Shown: positions 25,127 through 33,971 of the stretch, one piece after another
Layout: each line of letters starts with the position of its first letter
Position numbering within the stretch: position 1 is the first letter of the stretch
Source: JBCBKP01 sp038746265
Lineage (GTDB): Bacteria > Planctomycetota > Phycisphaerae > Phycisphaerales > UBA1924
DNA: 34,770 nt
Direction: 5' to 3'
Assembly: GCA_038746265.1 (NCBI GenBank)
Contig: JBCDKU010000020.1
Span: 1 to 34,770, forward strand
Notes under the pieces: generated by a model
Seen by the model: only the letters and a program-made list of their open reading frames with translations
What the model was told of the DNA's origin: nothing
Database searches by the model: none
Made by a program: the position numbers and the translations under genes

Positions 25127-26098
25127 ATGGGCCTCGCAGACCGCGATTACACACGAAACCGACCTTCGAGAGGCGGCTACGCGGGCTCGCCCGCCGGTGT
25201 CGGTTGGAGCCTTTCCGGCTGGCGGTTCTGGTCGATCACGACGTGGCTAATCGTGATCAATGTCGCGATCTATGTGCTCGACAACCTGGTCCTGCGGTCG
25301 GCGCTTGTTGATTCGGTCTACGGCGTTTCGGCGACGGGGAGCGTGCTCACGGCACCGCGGACGCCGCTCGAGGCGTTCGGAATGTTCTCGACGCACCTTG
25401 GCTTCGAGAAGCTCGAGGTCTGGCGGCTGGTGACGTACCAGTTCCTGCACGCCAATTTCTGGCATCTCGCGTTCAATATGTACGGATTGTACATGTTCGG
25501 TCGCGTGGTCGAGGCGCACATGGGCCGGCGGACGTACGCGGCGTTCTACCTCGTCTGCGGCATCTTCGGCGGGCTGTTGTTTCTCTCGCTCAACCTCTCG
25601 GCGTTGCTCGGGCTGTCGCTGCCGGGCGTGCTGCTTGTGAGCAAGTTCACGCCGCTGGTCGGCGCGTCGGCGGGCGTGTTCGGCGTCGCGATCGCGCGGG
25701 CGTACATCACCCCTAAGGACATCGTGCGGCTGCTGTTCCCGCCGATCGACCTCGACATGCGCACGCTGGCGTACGGCTTCGTTGGGCTGGCATTCCTCAA
25801 CCTGATCCTTGCGGGCGACAACCCGGGCGGCGACGCGGCCCACGTCGGCGGCGCGATCGCGGGGTACTTCTTCGTTCGCCGCACGCACCTGCTGCGGGAC
25901 TTCTTCGAGGTCTCGAAGAAGTCCGAAGCCCCGGGGAAGAAGAAGAAGTCTCGGCGGACGCCGGGCCGCCGCGGAGCCTCGGACGACGAGGTGGACCGGA
26001 TCCTCGACAAGGTGCAGGCCGAGGGGATCCACTCGCTGAGCGAGCGGGAGAAGAAGAAGCTCTCCGAAGCCACCGAAGAGCGCCGGGGCGGGCGGTGA
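25127..26098 (+). CDS. Rhomboid family intramembrane serine protease
   Basis: A 323-residue polytopic protein. Family features are the L1 region WRLVTYQFLHANFWHLAFNMYGLYMFG, the GxSxG-type site LVGASAGVFGV with nucleophile S181, and the catalytic His239 in AAHVGGAIAGYFF. Catalysis is by the Ser-His dyad within the membrane. After the last membrane span comes a Lys-rich linker (KKSEAPGKKKKSRR). The C-terminal ~38 residues contain DRILDKV, EGIHSLSEREKKKL and closely match the end of the site-2 protease upstream. From memory, similar tails occur in other bacterial rhomboids. The gene lies 48 bases after the S2P gene, and its last codons overlap tgt (GTGA), suggesting one operon. Confidence 0.93.
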   Translation: MGLADRDYTRNRPSRGGYAGSPAGVGWSLSGWRFWSITTWLIVINVAIYVLDNLVLRSALVDSVYGVSATGSVLTAPRTPLEAFGMFSTHLGFEKLEVWRLVTYQFLHANFWHLAFNMYGLYMFGRVVEAHMGRRTYAAFYLVCGIFGGLLFLSLNLSALLGLSLPGVLLVSKFTPLVGASAGVFGVAIARAYITPKDIVRLLFPPIDLDMRTLAYGFVGLAFLNLILAGDNPGGDAAHVGGAIAGYFFVRRTHLLRDFFEVSKKSEAPGKKKKSRRTPGRRGASDDEVDRILDKVQAEGIHSLSEREKKKLSEATEERRGGR

Positions 26099-27351
26099 CG
26101 GAGCCGCTGCGGTTCGAGATCGGCGCGAAATCAAGGATCTGTCGCGCGCGCACGGGGCTGGTGACGACGCCGCACGGATCGTTCGAGACGCCGGCGTTCA
26201 TGCCGGTCGGCACCAAGGCGACGATCAAGGGCTTGCTGCCTCCGCAGGTCGCCGCGACGGGCGCCCAGTGCGTCCTGAATAACACGTATCACCTGCTGCT
26301 TCGTCCCGGCGAGGAACTGATCCAGCGGCGGGGCGGTGTGCACGCCTTCATGGGCTGGGACGGGCCCATCCTGACTGACTCGGGCGGGTACCAGGCGTAC
26401 TCGATGGCGGACATCAACGCGATCGATGAGGACGGTGTTACCTTCAAGAGCATCGTCACGGGCTCGCCCATCCGGCTCACGCCCGAGCGGGCGATTGAGG
26501 TGCAGAATGCGCTTGGGGCCGACATCATCATGGCGTTCGACGACTGCCCGCCCTCAGTCGATCCCGCGGCCGCTCCGATCAATCAGACGCGGCTCCGCGA
26601 GGCGGTGCACCGCGACACGACCAAGGGCTACGACCACAGCGCACGGCTCGATCTCGCGCTGGAACGCACCACGCGGTGGCTCGATCGGTGCAAGCGCGCG
26701 CACGGCCGCGCCGATGCCCAGGCGCTCTTCGGCATCGTGCAGGGCGGGACGGACCTCGAACGGCGCACGGAATCCGCGAAGCAGGTGACGGCCATCGAGT
26801 TGCCGGGCTACGCGATCGGCGGCGTCGCGGTGGGGGAGCAGTCCGACGACATCGACCGGGTGACGGCGCACACCGCGCCGCTGCTGCCCGAGGACAAGCC
26901 GCGATACTTGATGGGTGTCGGCTACCCGCGGGATCTGGTCGCGGCGGTCCGCTCGGGCGTGGACATGTTCGATTGCGTCCTCCCGACGCGGAACGGGCGG
27001 AACGCCAACGCCTTTACGAGGCTCGACGAGACCGGGGACGGTCGGTTCCAGATCCGGCTCCGGAACGCACGGTTCGCGGAGGACGACGGGCCGCTTGAAT
27101 CGGACTGCGACTGCACGGCGTGCGACCCGGGTGGGCACGGCTGGGCGACGCCGGGCGGGCGACCCTTCAGCCGCGCGTACATCAGGCATCTGTTCATCAG
27201 CGAGGAGATGCTCGGGCCCATCCTGATCAGCATCCACAACCTGCGGCACTACCAGCGGCTGATGACCGACCTGCGGTCAGCGATCGGCTCGGACGGCTGG
27301 GATTCGTTCGCGGCGAGGTGGCCCGGGGCTTCGGGGAGCGTCGCGCGGTGA
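26095..27351 (+). CDS. tgt: tRNA-guanine transglycosylase (queuosine pathway)
   Basis: A 418-residue bacterial TGT. Active-site features are LTDSGGYQAYS (base-binding region, D95; Tyr replaces Phe of E. coli, as in the Zymomonas enzyme), ALFGIVQGG, YAIGGVAVGE and the nucleophile D293 in MFDCVLPTRNGRNANAFT. Zinc ligands are C338, C340, C343 and H381 (SDCDCTACDPGG … IHNLRHY). The distance from C343 to H381 is 38 residues, about 12 more than in E. coli, owing to a Gly-rich insert. It exchanges guanine-34 for preQ1 in tRNAs with GUN anticodons. It starts at a GTG overlapping the rhomboid stop. It is followed by yajC and secDF, a common bacterial order. Confidence 0.97.
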   Translation: MTEPLRFEIGAKSRICRARTGLVTTPHGSFETPAFMPVGTKATIKGLLPPQVAATGAQCVLNNTYHLLLRPGEELIQRRGGVHAFMGWDGPILTDSGGYQAYSMADINAIDEDGVTFKSIVTGSPIRLTPERAIEVQNALGADIIMAFDDCPPSVDPAAAPINQTRLREAVHRDTTKGYDHSARLDLALERTTRWLDRCKRAHGRADAQALFGIVQGGTDLERRTESAKQVTAIELPGYAIGGVAVGEQSDDIDRVTAHTAPLLPEDKPRYLMGVGYPRDLVAAVRSGVDMFDCVLPTRNGRNANAFTRLDETGDGRFQIRLRNARFAEDDGPLESDCDCTACDPGGHGWATPGGRPFSRAYIRHLFISEEMLGPILISIHNLRHYQRLMTDLRSAIGSDGWDSFAARWPGASGSVAR

Positions 27352-27471
27352 ATCGGAGGCTGGGGGCGTCTACTGTTGCGGTCCGGCGCGGGGGTTCCGC
27401 GCCGGTGTCGGTTACCCAAACCGACGCCTGACGATTCGCCGGTGAAGCCGCGGAGCGGCTCTGGAGCGTTC

Positions 27472-27939
27472 ATGTTCGATCTCATTGATGGTGTGATGCA
27501 GCAGATTTTCGTCCTCGCGCAGGACGGTGAGGCGCTCGGCTCGAGTTCCGGGACGCAGCCGGCGGGCGGGACGACCGCTCCCGGAGGTGCCGCCCCGACC
27601 GGACCGGCGGGGGGCGGAGGCGGGCTGCTCTTCATCATGCTGCCGTTCCTCGGCCTGATGATCTGGATGATGATCTCGCAGGGCCGCAAGGCCAAGAAAG
27701 AGCAGGCGGCCCGCGCCGAGATGCTGGGCTCGATCAAGCGGTTCGACTCGGTGCAGACCGTGGGCGGCGTGATCGGCACGGTGCAGGAGCTCAGCGAGAA
27801 CCGCGTCGTGCTCAAGGTCGATGACAGCGGCACGCGCGTGACGTTCAGCCGCTCGGCGGTCCAGCAGGTGCTGGAGACCAAGTCGGCGGAGATCGAGACG
27901 GTTCAGCAGGAGCCGCAGATGGCGGGGCAGACGGCCTGA
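27472..27939 (+). CDS. yajC: Preprotein translocase accessory subunit YajC
   Basis: A 155-residue protein. A Gly/Thr/Pro-rich N-terminus is followed by one membrane segment (LLFIMLPFLGLMIWMMI). The YajC domain then follows: SQGRKAKKEQAARAEMLGSIKRFDSVQTVGGVIGTV, with the conserved GxxVxTxGGIxGxV pattern, and VVLKVDD. It associates with SecDF and SecYEG at the inner membrane. The N-terminal extension before the membrane segment (~45 residues) is longer than in E. coli. It lies 120 bases after tgt and 54 bases before secDF. Confidence 0.95.
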   Translation: MFDLIDGVMQQIFVLAQDGEALGSSSGTQPAGGTTAPGGAAPTGPAGGGGGLLFIMLPFLGLMIWMMISQGRKAKKEQAARAEMLGSIKRFDSVQTVGGVIGTVQELSENRVVLKVDDSGTRVTFSRSAVQQVLETKSAEIETVQQEPQMAGQTA

Positions 27940-27993
27940 TCGCGTCCGCGCGATCCGGCGTGACCACAAGCGTCCTTCTTTAGAGAGCAGTTC

Positions 27994-30900
27994 ATGGAAC
28001 GATTCGTTCGGCCGGCCTTGTTTTGTCTGATTCTGCTGCTGATCGCGGCGTTCGCGATCACGCCGCCCGAGAAGCAGCTGCGTCTCGGCAAGGACCTCCG
28101 CGGCGGCACGACGCTGGTCTACCAGGTGCAGGTCACGGGCAACGCCGACCCGGGGCAGGTGATCGCGGACACGATCGCGGTCCTCGAGGACCGCATCGAC
28201 CCGACGGGCCTGCTCGAGATCCAGATGGTGCGGCAGGGCCGCGACCGGATCGAGATCTCGATGCCGCTGCCGCGCCCCGAGGTGAAGGACAAGCGCGAGG
28301 AGTTCGAGCAGGCGCTGGCCGCGATTGCCGAGGGAGGCGTGGACGCGGCCCGGATCGACAGCGCGGTGCGCATCGAGGACTCGACGCAGCGCGCCGAGGC
28401 GATCGACACGCTCGCCGGCGGCGACGCGGATCAGGCATCGGCGCTCGTCGCCGCCGCCGCGGCGTGGGACGAATCGGAAGTCCTGCGCGAGACGTACCGG
28501 GCCGCGGTTGAGGCGGAGTGGGAGGACAGCCGCATCGCGGAGGTCGAGCAAGAGCTCGTGGACGCGGAGCTCGCGTACGAGCGGGCCCGCGACGCCGCGG
28601 TGAGCGAGACGCCCGATCCGGAGGTGCTGCGGAACGCGCTGCGGCTTTCGGACGAGCAGCGTGTCCTGAAGGACGAGAACGACGAAAACCAGTTCTACGA
28701 CAGCGCCCGCGACTCGGCGATCGAGGATCTCAAGGCGCAGTTCCCGGAGCAGGCCACCGCGATCGAGACGGCGGTGGCGGTGTACGAGGAGTACGAGTCG
28801 ATCCGCACAGGACTCGACGACACCGACGACCTCAAGCGGCTCGTCGCGGCGTCGGGCGTGCCGGGCTTCCGCATCGCGGTTGATCCGCTCGCATCGGGTA
28901 GTGGCAACACCTACGCGGACGAGCAGGAACTCCGCGAGCAGCTGCGTGAGCAGGGGCCTCTGAACGCCTCGGACAACTTTGTTCGCTGGTGCAAGGTCAA
29001 CAACGTCGAGGTCTTCGCGGGCGGGCCCTCGACGATCTCGCGGCTCGAGCTTCTTGAGGCCGATGCGGCGACCTATTTCCAGTCGATCGGCTTCGTCGGC
29101 GAGGAGTACGGCGGCGAGTACTGGATCCTCTGCTGGGATACACGCGACAAGGCGCTGACCCGCGCCACGGGCGAGTGGGCCGTGGCCGCGGCGTTCCCGA
29201 CAACGGACAACTACGGGCGGGCCGCGGTCGGCTTCCGCATGGACGCCCGCGGCGCCCAGCGGCTCGGCGCGCTGACCGGACCGAACCAGGGCAACCGCAT
29301 GGCGGTCCTGCTCGATGAAGAGGTCTACACCGCGCCGAACCTCAACGCGGCGATCTCGTCCAACGGCATCATCGAGGGCAGCTTTAGCCCTGAAGAGATC
29401 GCGTACATCGTCAAGGTGCTCTCGGCCGGCTCGCTGCAGGCGCGGCTCAGCCCCGAGCCGCTGAGCGAGAACACGATCGAGCCCGAGTTCGGCACGGAGA
29501 ACCTGCGCACGGGCCGTCAGGCGGGCCTCGTCGCGCTCGTGGCGGTGTCGGCGTTCATGGCGTTGTACTACTTCGCGTTCGGCATCGTCGCGGTGATGAG
29601 CCTGATCTTCAACGCGGTGCTCATCCTCGGCGCGATGGCGCTCGCGCGGGCGTCCTTCACGCTGCCGGGCATCGCGGGCGTCATCCTGACGTTCGGTATG
29701 GCGGTGGACGCGAATGTGCTCATCTACGAGCGCATCCGCGAGGAGCAGCGGCGCGGCGCGGACCTTCGTTCGGCAGCTCGGCTGGGCTATCAGAAAGCCC
29801 TTTCCGCGATCGTGGACGGAAACGTCACGAACCTGATCGTGTGCTTCATCCTCGGAACGCTCGGCACGCAGGAGATCAAGGGCTTCGCGATCACGCTCGG
29901 TATCGGCGTGGTCGGCACGATGATTTCGGCCCTCGTCTTCGCCCGTCTGCTCATCAACCTGTTCGTCGATGCGCTGCGTGTGAAGTCGCTCCCCATGCTG
30001 CCGACCGCGGTGCCCGCGCTCGAGAAGCTGCTCGAGCCCAAGATCAACTGGATGGGCGCCCGGTTCATCACGGTGCCGATCAGCCTCGCGCTGATCGGTC
30101 TCGGCGTGACGCTCGTCGTTGTGCAGAACAAGGAGATGCTCGACACCGAGTTCACGGGCGGCACGCAGGCGACGATCGAGTTCGCCGAGGGCAAGGCGCT
30201 CACGCAGCGTGAGGTGACCGAGCGGATCGAGAAGCTCGCGGTCGAGGCCGAAGAAGAAGGCACGCCGCTGGTCGATCTTCTGAACGCCGACATCATCGTC
30301 GTGGACAGCCTCGACGGTGTGACGAGCGGCAAGTTCCAGATCAAGACCACGGTCACGCAGTCGGAGCTGGTGCTCGCGGCGATTTCCGAGGAGTTCGCCG
30401 AGGAACTCGATTCGCGGCCGCCCGTGCGGTTCACGGGCGACACGATCGAGCGGCTGGCCGATGCTCCGGTTTACCCGATCCTGTCGAACCGGCTGAGCCG
30501 GGTGATCCCGGGCCGCGCTGATCTGACGGGCCAGGTCGGGCCGTATGTCGGCGGCGTGGCGATCCTGCTCGACGGCATCGAGGCCGAAGGGATCTCGCTC
30601 GACGACATCGAGCAGAGCCTCGAGGATCAGCGGCAGCAGACAAGCTTCAGCGACACGCTGGGTCGCAACCGCGAGGTGCGAGTCATCGCGGGCACGGACG
30701 ATTCCGTGAGGGCTGCAGTGGTGCTGGTCGCGGACGAGAACATTTCCTACACGCAGTCGGAGGATGTCTGGCGTTCGGAGCTGGCGTCGGTCGAGTGGGA
30801 CCTGGTCCGCCAGGCGCTGCGCGACACGACGACGCTCGCGAGCGTTCAGAGCTTCAGCGCGGTCATCGCCGAGGACTTCCAGCAGACCGCGATCGTCTCG

Positions 30901-31464
30901 GTCGTGCTCAGCCTCTTGCTTATCCTGATTTACATCTGGGTGCGGTTCGGCTCCGTGCGGTACTCGCTCGCGGCGATCATCACGCTTATGCACGACGTGA
31001 TCATCGTGATCGGGCTCATCGCGCTCGCGGAGATCCTCTACGAGGGCGACGCGACGCAGGGCCTCGCGCAGACGCTCGGCATCGAGCCGTTCAAGATCGA
31101 CCTGAGCCTTGTCGCGGCGTTGCTGACGATCATCGGCTACTCGCTCAACGACACGATTATCATCATGGACCGCATCCGCGAGAACCGCGGGCGGCTGCCG
31201 TACGCGAGCAAGCAGGTGATCAACGATTCGATCAACCAGACGATCAGCCGCACGGTGATCACGTCGGGCACGACGTTCATCGCGACGGCGATCCTGTTCT
31301 TCGCGGGCGGCGCGGGCGTCAAGGCGTTCGCGTACGCCCTGCTGTGCGGCGTGGTCGTCGGTACCTACTCATCGATCGCCGTGGCGTCGCCGCTCGTGTG
31401 GTCGCGGAAGCAGGACCGCACGGCCCCGACGCCGACAGAGTCGGACGAGCGTCGGTTGGCGTAA
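27994..31464 (+). CDS. secDF: SecD-SecF fusion, protein translocase subunit
   Basis: A 1156-residue fusion. The SecD part (to about 670) has RLGKDLRGGTTLVYQV after the first membrane span, a large periplasmic region, GSFSPEEIAYIVKVLSAGSL and the membrane motif ILTFGMAVDANVLIYERIREE near residue 570. The SecF part starts near 673 (INWMGARF), has MLDTEFTGGTQATIEF at about 715, and ends with SLNDTIIIMDRIRENRG near 1050. SecDF uses the proton gradient to pull exported proteins across the membrane. SecDF fusions occur in several phyla, but typical ones are about 740-1000 residues. The excess is mainly an acidic, probably coiled-coil insert of about residues 95-290. Co-transcription with yajC is likely. 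Confidence 0.96.
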   Translation: MERFVRPALFCLILLLIAAFAITPPEKQLRLGKDLRGGTTLVYQVQVTGNADPGQVIADTIAVLEDRIDPTGLLEIQMVRQGRDRIEISMPLPRPEVKDKREEFEQALAAIAEGGVDAARIDSAVRIEDSTQRAEAIDTLAGGDADQASALVAAAAAWDESEVLRETYRAAVEAEWEDSRIAEVEQELVDAELAYERARDAAVSETPDPEVLRNALRLSDEQRVLKDENDENQFYDSARDSAIEDLKAQFPEQATAIETAVAVYEEYESIRTGLDDTDDLKRLVAASGVPGFRIAVDPLASGSGNTYADEQELREQLREQGPLNASDNFVRWCKVNNVEVFAGGPSTISRLELLEADAATYFQSIGFVGEEYGGEYWILCWDTRDKALTRATGEWAVAAAFPTTDNYGRAAVGFRMDARGAQRLGALTGPNQGNRMAVLLDEEVYTAPNLNAAISSNGIIEGSFSPEEIAYIVKVLSAGSLQARLSPEPLSENTIEPEFGTENLRTGRQAGLVALVAVSAFMALYYFAFGIVAVMSLIFNAVLILGAMALARASFTLPGIAGVILTFGMAVDANVLIYERIREEQRRGADLRSAARLGYQKALSAIVDGNVTNLIVCFILGTLGTQEIKGFAITLGIGVVGTMISALVFARLLINLFVDALRVKSLPMLPTAVPALEKLLEPKINWMGARFITVPISLALIGLGVTLVVVQNKEMLDTEFTGGTQATIEFAEGKALTQREVTERIEKLAVEAEEEGTPLVDLLNADIIVVDSLDGVTSGKFQIKTTVTQSELVLAAISEEFAEELDSRPPVRFTGDTIERLADAPVYPILSNRLSRVIPGRADLTGQVGPYVGGVAILLDGIEAEGISLDDIEQSLEDQRQQTSFSDTLGRNREVRVIAGTDDSVRAAVVLVADENISYTQSEDVWRSELASVEWDLVRQALRDTTTLASVQSFSAVIAEDFQQTAIVSVVLSLLLILIYIWVRFGSVRYSLAAIITLMHDVIIVIGLIALAEILYEGDATQGLAQTLGIEPFKIDLSLVAALLTIIGYSLNDTIIIMDRIRENRGRLPYASKQVINDSINQTISRTVITSGTTFIATAILFFAGGAGVKAFAYALLCGVVVGTYSSIAVASPLVWSRKQDRTAPTPTESDERRLA

Positions 31465-31491
31465 GCCGCGGGCCAGCGGCAAGGAGCGTGT

Positions 31492-32166
31492 GTGGCTCGA
31501 TCGGACGGCATCGCGGGGCGTGGCTCGGACCGGATCTTCGGTGGGCTGATCGTCCTGATTGTCGTGTGGATCGGGACGTACTGGCTCTTTGAGCCCGACC
31601 GGTCGCCGCGGGTGAGCGTCGCGACGCAGGACCTGGGAGATGAGCTGGAGCAGGTGCCGGTGCTCGATCTCACTGATTCGATCGCGGATCCCGAGGCGAC
31701 GCGGATCGCCCCAGTCGTCACATCGGATCGTGTCGTGCCCCCGGAGTTCCGTGAGTACACGGTCCGCGAGGGGGACACCTTTGAGGTCATCGCGCGGCGT
31801 GAGTTCGGGAGCGCGAACGAGTGGACAGCGATCGCACAAGCCAACCCGCTTATGGACCCGAACCGGCTCCGCGCGGGCAGGCGGATTCTGATCCCGAAGA
31901 ACCCCGGCAACGTGCAGGGGGTCGCGGTCGGCGAGGACGGTGAGGCGGTCCCCGCGGGCCAGCCGGAGACACCGGTGGTGGAGTACACCGTCTCGCGTGG
32001 TGACACGCTCAGCGGGATCGCGTCGCGGTTCTACGGGTCGGTGCGGTACACGGACTTTCTCTACGCCGCGAACCGGACGGTGATGCGGAGCAAGAACGAT
32101 CTGCGGATCGGGCAGGTGTTGGTGATCCCGCCCGAGCCCGCGGATGACGACAACGCCGAGCCGTGA
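31492..32166 (+). CDS. Membrane-anchored protein with two LysM domains
   Basis: A 224-residue protein. An N-terminal membrane anchor (IFGGLIVLIVVWIGTYWLF, about residues 15-33) is followed by an acidic linker and two LysM modules. The first is EYTVREGDTFEVIARREFGS … LRAGRRILIP (about 88-135). The second is EYTVSRGDTLSGIASRFYGS … LRIGQVLVIP (about 163-212). LysM binds peptidoglycan N-acetylglucosamine chains, so the protein probably sits on the cytoplasmic membrane and contacts the wall. No hydrolase domain is present. The GTG start is supported by AAGGAG 5-10 bases upstream and lies 27 bases after secDF. Confidence 0.9.
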   Translation: MARSDGIAGRGSDRIFGGLIVLIVVWIGTYWLFEPDRSPRVSVATQDLGDELEQVPVLDLTDSIADPEATRIAPVVTSDRVVPPEFREYTVREGDTFEVIARREFGSANEWTAIAQANPLMDPNRLRAGRRILIPKNPGNVQGVAVGEDGEAVPAGQPETPVVEYTVSRGDTLSGIASRFYGSVRYTDFLYAANRTVMRSKNDLRIGQVLVIPPEPADDDNAEP

Positions 32167-32191
32167 TCGGCGCGGCAGAGGAGTGATTCGA

Positions 32192-33247
32192 TTGAGCGAC
32201 GGTGGACCGATCTATTTTGTGACGGGTGGCGCAGGGTTCGTTGGCGCGAACCTCGTGGCCGAGCTGATGCGGCGCGATTCGTCAGCCGAGATCCACGTCA
32301 TTGACGACTTTCGCTCGGGGTCGTTCGCGAACATCGTCGAAGCGTGCGCGCGTGCGGGAGTCGGCCCGTTCCGCGGGTCGGTTGTCCCGGAATCGACGGC
32401 CGAGCTAAATCTCGCGAACGCCGTCGAGATGCTGCGGCCCGCGGCGGTCTTCCACCTCGGCGCGATCACGGACACGACACTTGCCGATGAGGCCGAGATG
32501 ATCCGGGTCAACACCGAGGGATTCGAGGACCTGATTGATGCGTGCGCCGACACGCGGACGCCGCTTGTTTATGCCTCGAGCGCCGCGACCTACGGGACGC
32601 CGCCCCAGACCACGTCGCGCGAGGCGTTCCCGATCGACGCCGCCGGCGAACCCAACAACGTGTACGGCTTCAGCAAGTGGCTCATGGAGACGATCCACCG
32701 GCGGGTCATTGACCGACGCGCAGCGACCGGGGATCCCGCGCCGATCTGTGTGGGGCTGCGGTACTTCAATGTCTTCGGTCCCGGCGAGTCGCGCAAGGGC
32801 AAGATGGCGAGCATGGTCTACCAGCTCGCGCAGCAGATGCTGGACGGTCATTCGCCGCGGCTCTTCACGGGCGGTGAGCAGTCGCGCGACCAGGTGCCGG
32901 TCGAGGACGTTGTGTCCTGCACGCTCGCGGCAGCGGGTTTCGGCGAGACGCCGATCGAGTCGATCACGCCTGGCGTCTACAACCTCGGCTCGGGCGTCGC
33001 GACGAGCTTCAACGAGATCGTGTCGGCACTGCGCGAGGCGCTCGGGCTCGACGAAGCGACGCAGCCGACCGAGTACTTCGAGATGCCCGCCCACATCCGC
33101 GCGTTCTACCAGGACTGGACGCTCGCGAAGATGAGCGAGACCGAGCGCGGTCTCGGATGGACGCCGGGCGTCGAGACGCGAGCGGCGATGGTGGCGTACG
33201 GCAAGCTGCTCGCCTCAGAGTGCGGCACCGTCGCCGCGGGCGTCTGA
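32192..33247 (+). CDS. NAD-dependent epimerase, HldD-like (ADP-heptose 6-epimerase family)
   Basis: A 351-residue extended short-chain dehydrogenase/reductase. The Rossmann start IYFVTGGAGFVGANLVAELM binds the dinucleotide. YASSAATYG and VYGFSKW give the catalytic Ser, Tyr and Lys. LRYFNVFGPGESRKGKMASMVYQLA and LFTGGEQSRDQVPVEDV closely follow HldD, which epimerises ADP-D-glycero-D-manno-heptose to the L,D form for lipopolysaccharide core. No other heptose genes are in the window. The TTG at 32192 is preferred because AGAGGAG lies 9-15 bases before it. An in-frame GTG at 32183 overlaps that ribosome site. Confidence 0.85.
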   Translation: MSDGGPIYFVTGGAGFVGANLVAELMRRDSSAEIHVIDDFRSGSFANIVEACARAGVGPFRGSVVPESTAELNLANAVEMLRPAAVFHLGAITDTTLADEAEMIRVNTEGFEDLIDACADTRTPLVYASSAATYGTPPQTTSREAFPIDAAGEPNNVYGFSKWLMETIHRRVIDRRAATGDPAPICVGLRYFNVFGPGESRKGKMASMVYQLAQQMLDGHSPRLFTGGEQSRDQVPVEDVVSCTLAAAGFGETPIESITPGVYNLGSGVATSFNEIVSALREALGLDEATQPTEYFEMPAHIRAFYQDWTLAKMSETERGLGWTPGVETRAAMVAYGKLLASECGTVAAGV

Positions 33248-33249
33248 CG

Positions 33250-33933
33250 ATGTCAGAGCGGCTCGTCTTTTTGCCCGGTCTCGGAGCCGACGCGCGGTTG
33301 TTTGAGCCGCAGCTTGCGGAGTTTCAGGCCGGCGAAGTCATCAGTTGGCCGGACCACAACGGATGCAAGTCGATCGGAGACCTTGCCGAGCGCGTGCTCG
33401 AAACAGGTGTCTGCAACGCCGACACGCGCCTCGTCGGGTTCAGCTTCGGTTCGATGGTGGCGCTCGAGATGGCTTGCCGCGCAGCCGACACGAACAGGCC
33501 CCCGGAGGTGGTGCTGATCTCGGGTCTCCGGTCTCGCCGCGCACTGACCCTCCCGTTCAAGCTGCAGGCGTGGGCAGCTCAGCTTGCCCCGAGATCGATC
33601 CTGCGGAAGCAGCTCGTCGGGCCCGTGGCGGAGAGTTTCAAGAAGCGCGACGGTGTATCGGACACGGTCGTGCAGACACTGTCCGATATGGCGGCCGACT
33701 GCGACCTCGGCTTCCTGAAGTGGGCGCTCCGGGCGTGCGCGCGCTGGACATTCGACGGCCGCTGCCCCGTGCCGGTGAGGCAACTCCACGGCCGGTCCGA
33801 CACCGTCATCCCGCTAGTCGAGCACCCGGACCTCCCGGGCGGTCGGGCCGAGACGATCGAGGGCGGGCACCTGCTCACGCTCACGTCCCCCGATGCCGTA
33901 AACCGATTCATCGCGGCGGGCGGACCCGGCTAA
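33250..33933 (+). CDS. Alpha/beta hydrolase
   Basis: A 227-residue protein with alpha/beta hydrolase features. LVFLPGLGADARLFEPQ is the oxyanion-hole strand-turn, LVGFSFGSMVALEMA contains the nucleophile elbow GFSFG, GRSDTVIP supplies the acid Asp and IEGGHLLTLTSP the His. It is small, with a short lid. The substrate is unknown; esterase or thioesterase-like activity is possible. It starts 2 bases after the epimerase stop and is followed by another sugar-nucleotide enzyme, so an envelope-sugar or acyl-modification role is conceivable. Confidence 0.88.
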   Translation: MSERLVFLPGLGADARLFEPQLAEFQAGEVISWPDHNGCKSIGDLAERVLETGVCNADTRLVGFSFGSMVALEMACRAADTNRPPEVVLISGLRSRRALTLPFKLQAWAAQLAPRSILRKQLVGPVAESFKKRDGVSDTVVQTLSDMAADCDLGFLKWALRACARWTFDGRCPVPVRQLHGRSDTVIPLVEHPDLPGGRAETIEGGHLLTLTSPDAVNRFIAAGGPG

Positions 33934-33971
33934 CCTTACCCGTCAGCTGTGCGAATCAAGAGGGGTCATCA

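Noticed and set aside
27412..30993. Minus-strand open frame of 1193 codons opposite secDF
   Set aside because: Arg/His/Asp-rich low-complexity translation without motifs; an antisense shadow of yajC-secDF.
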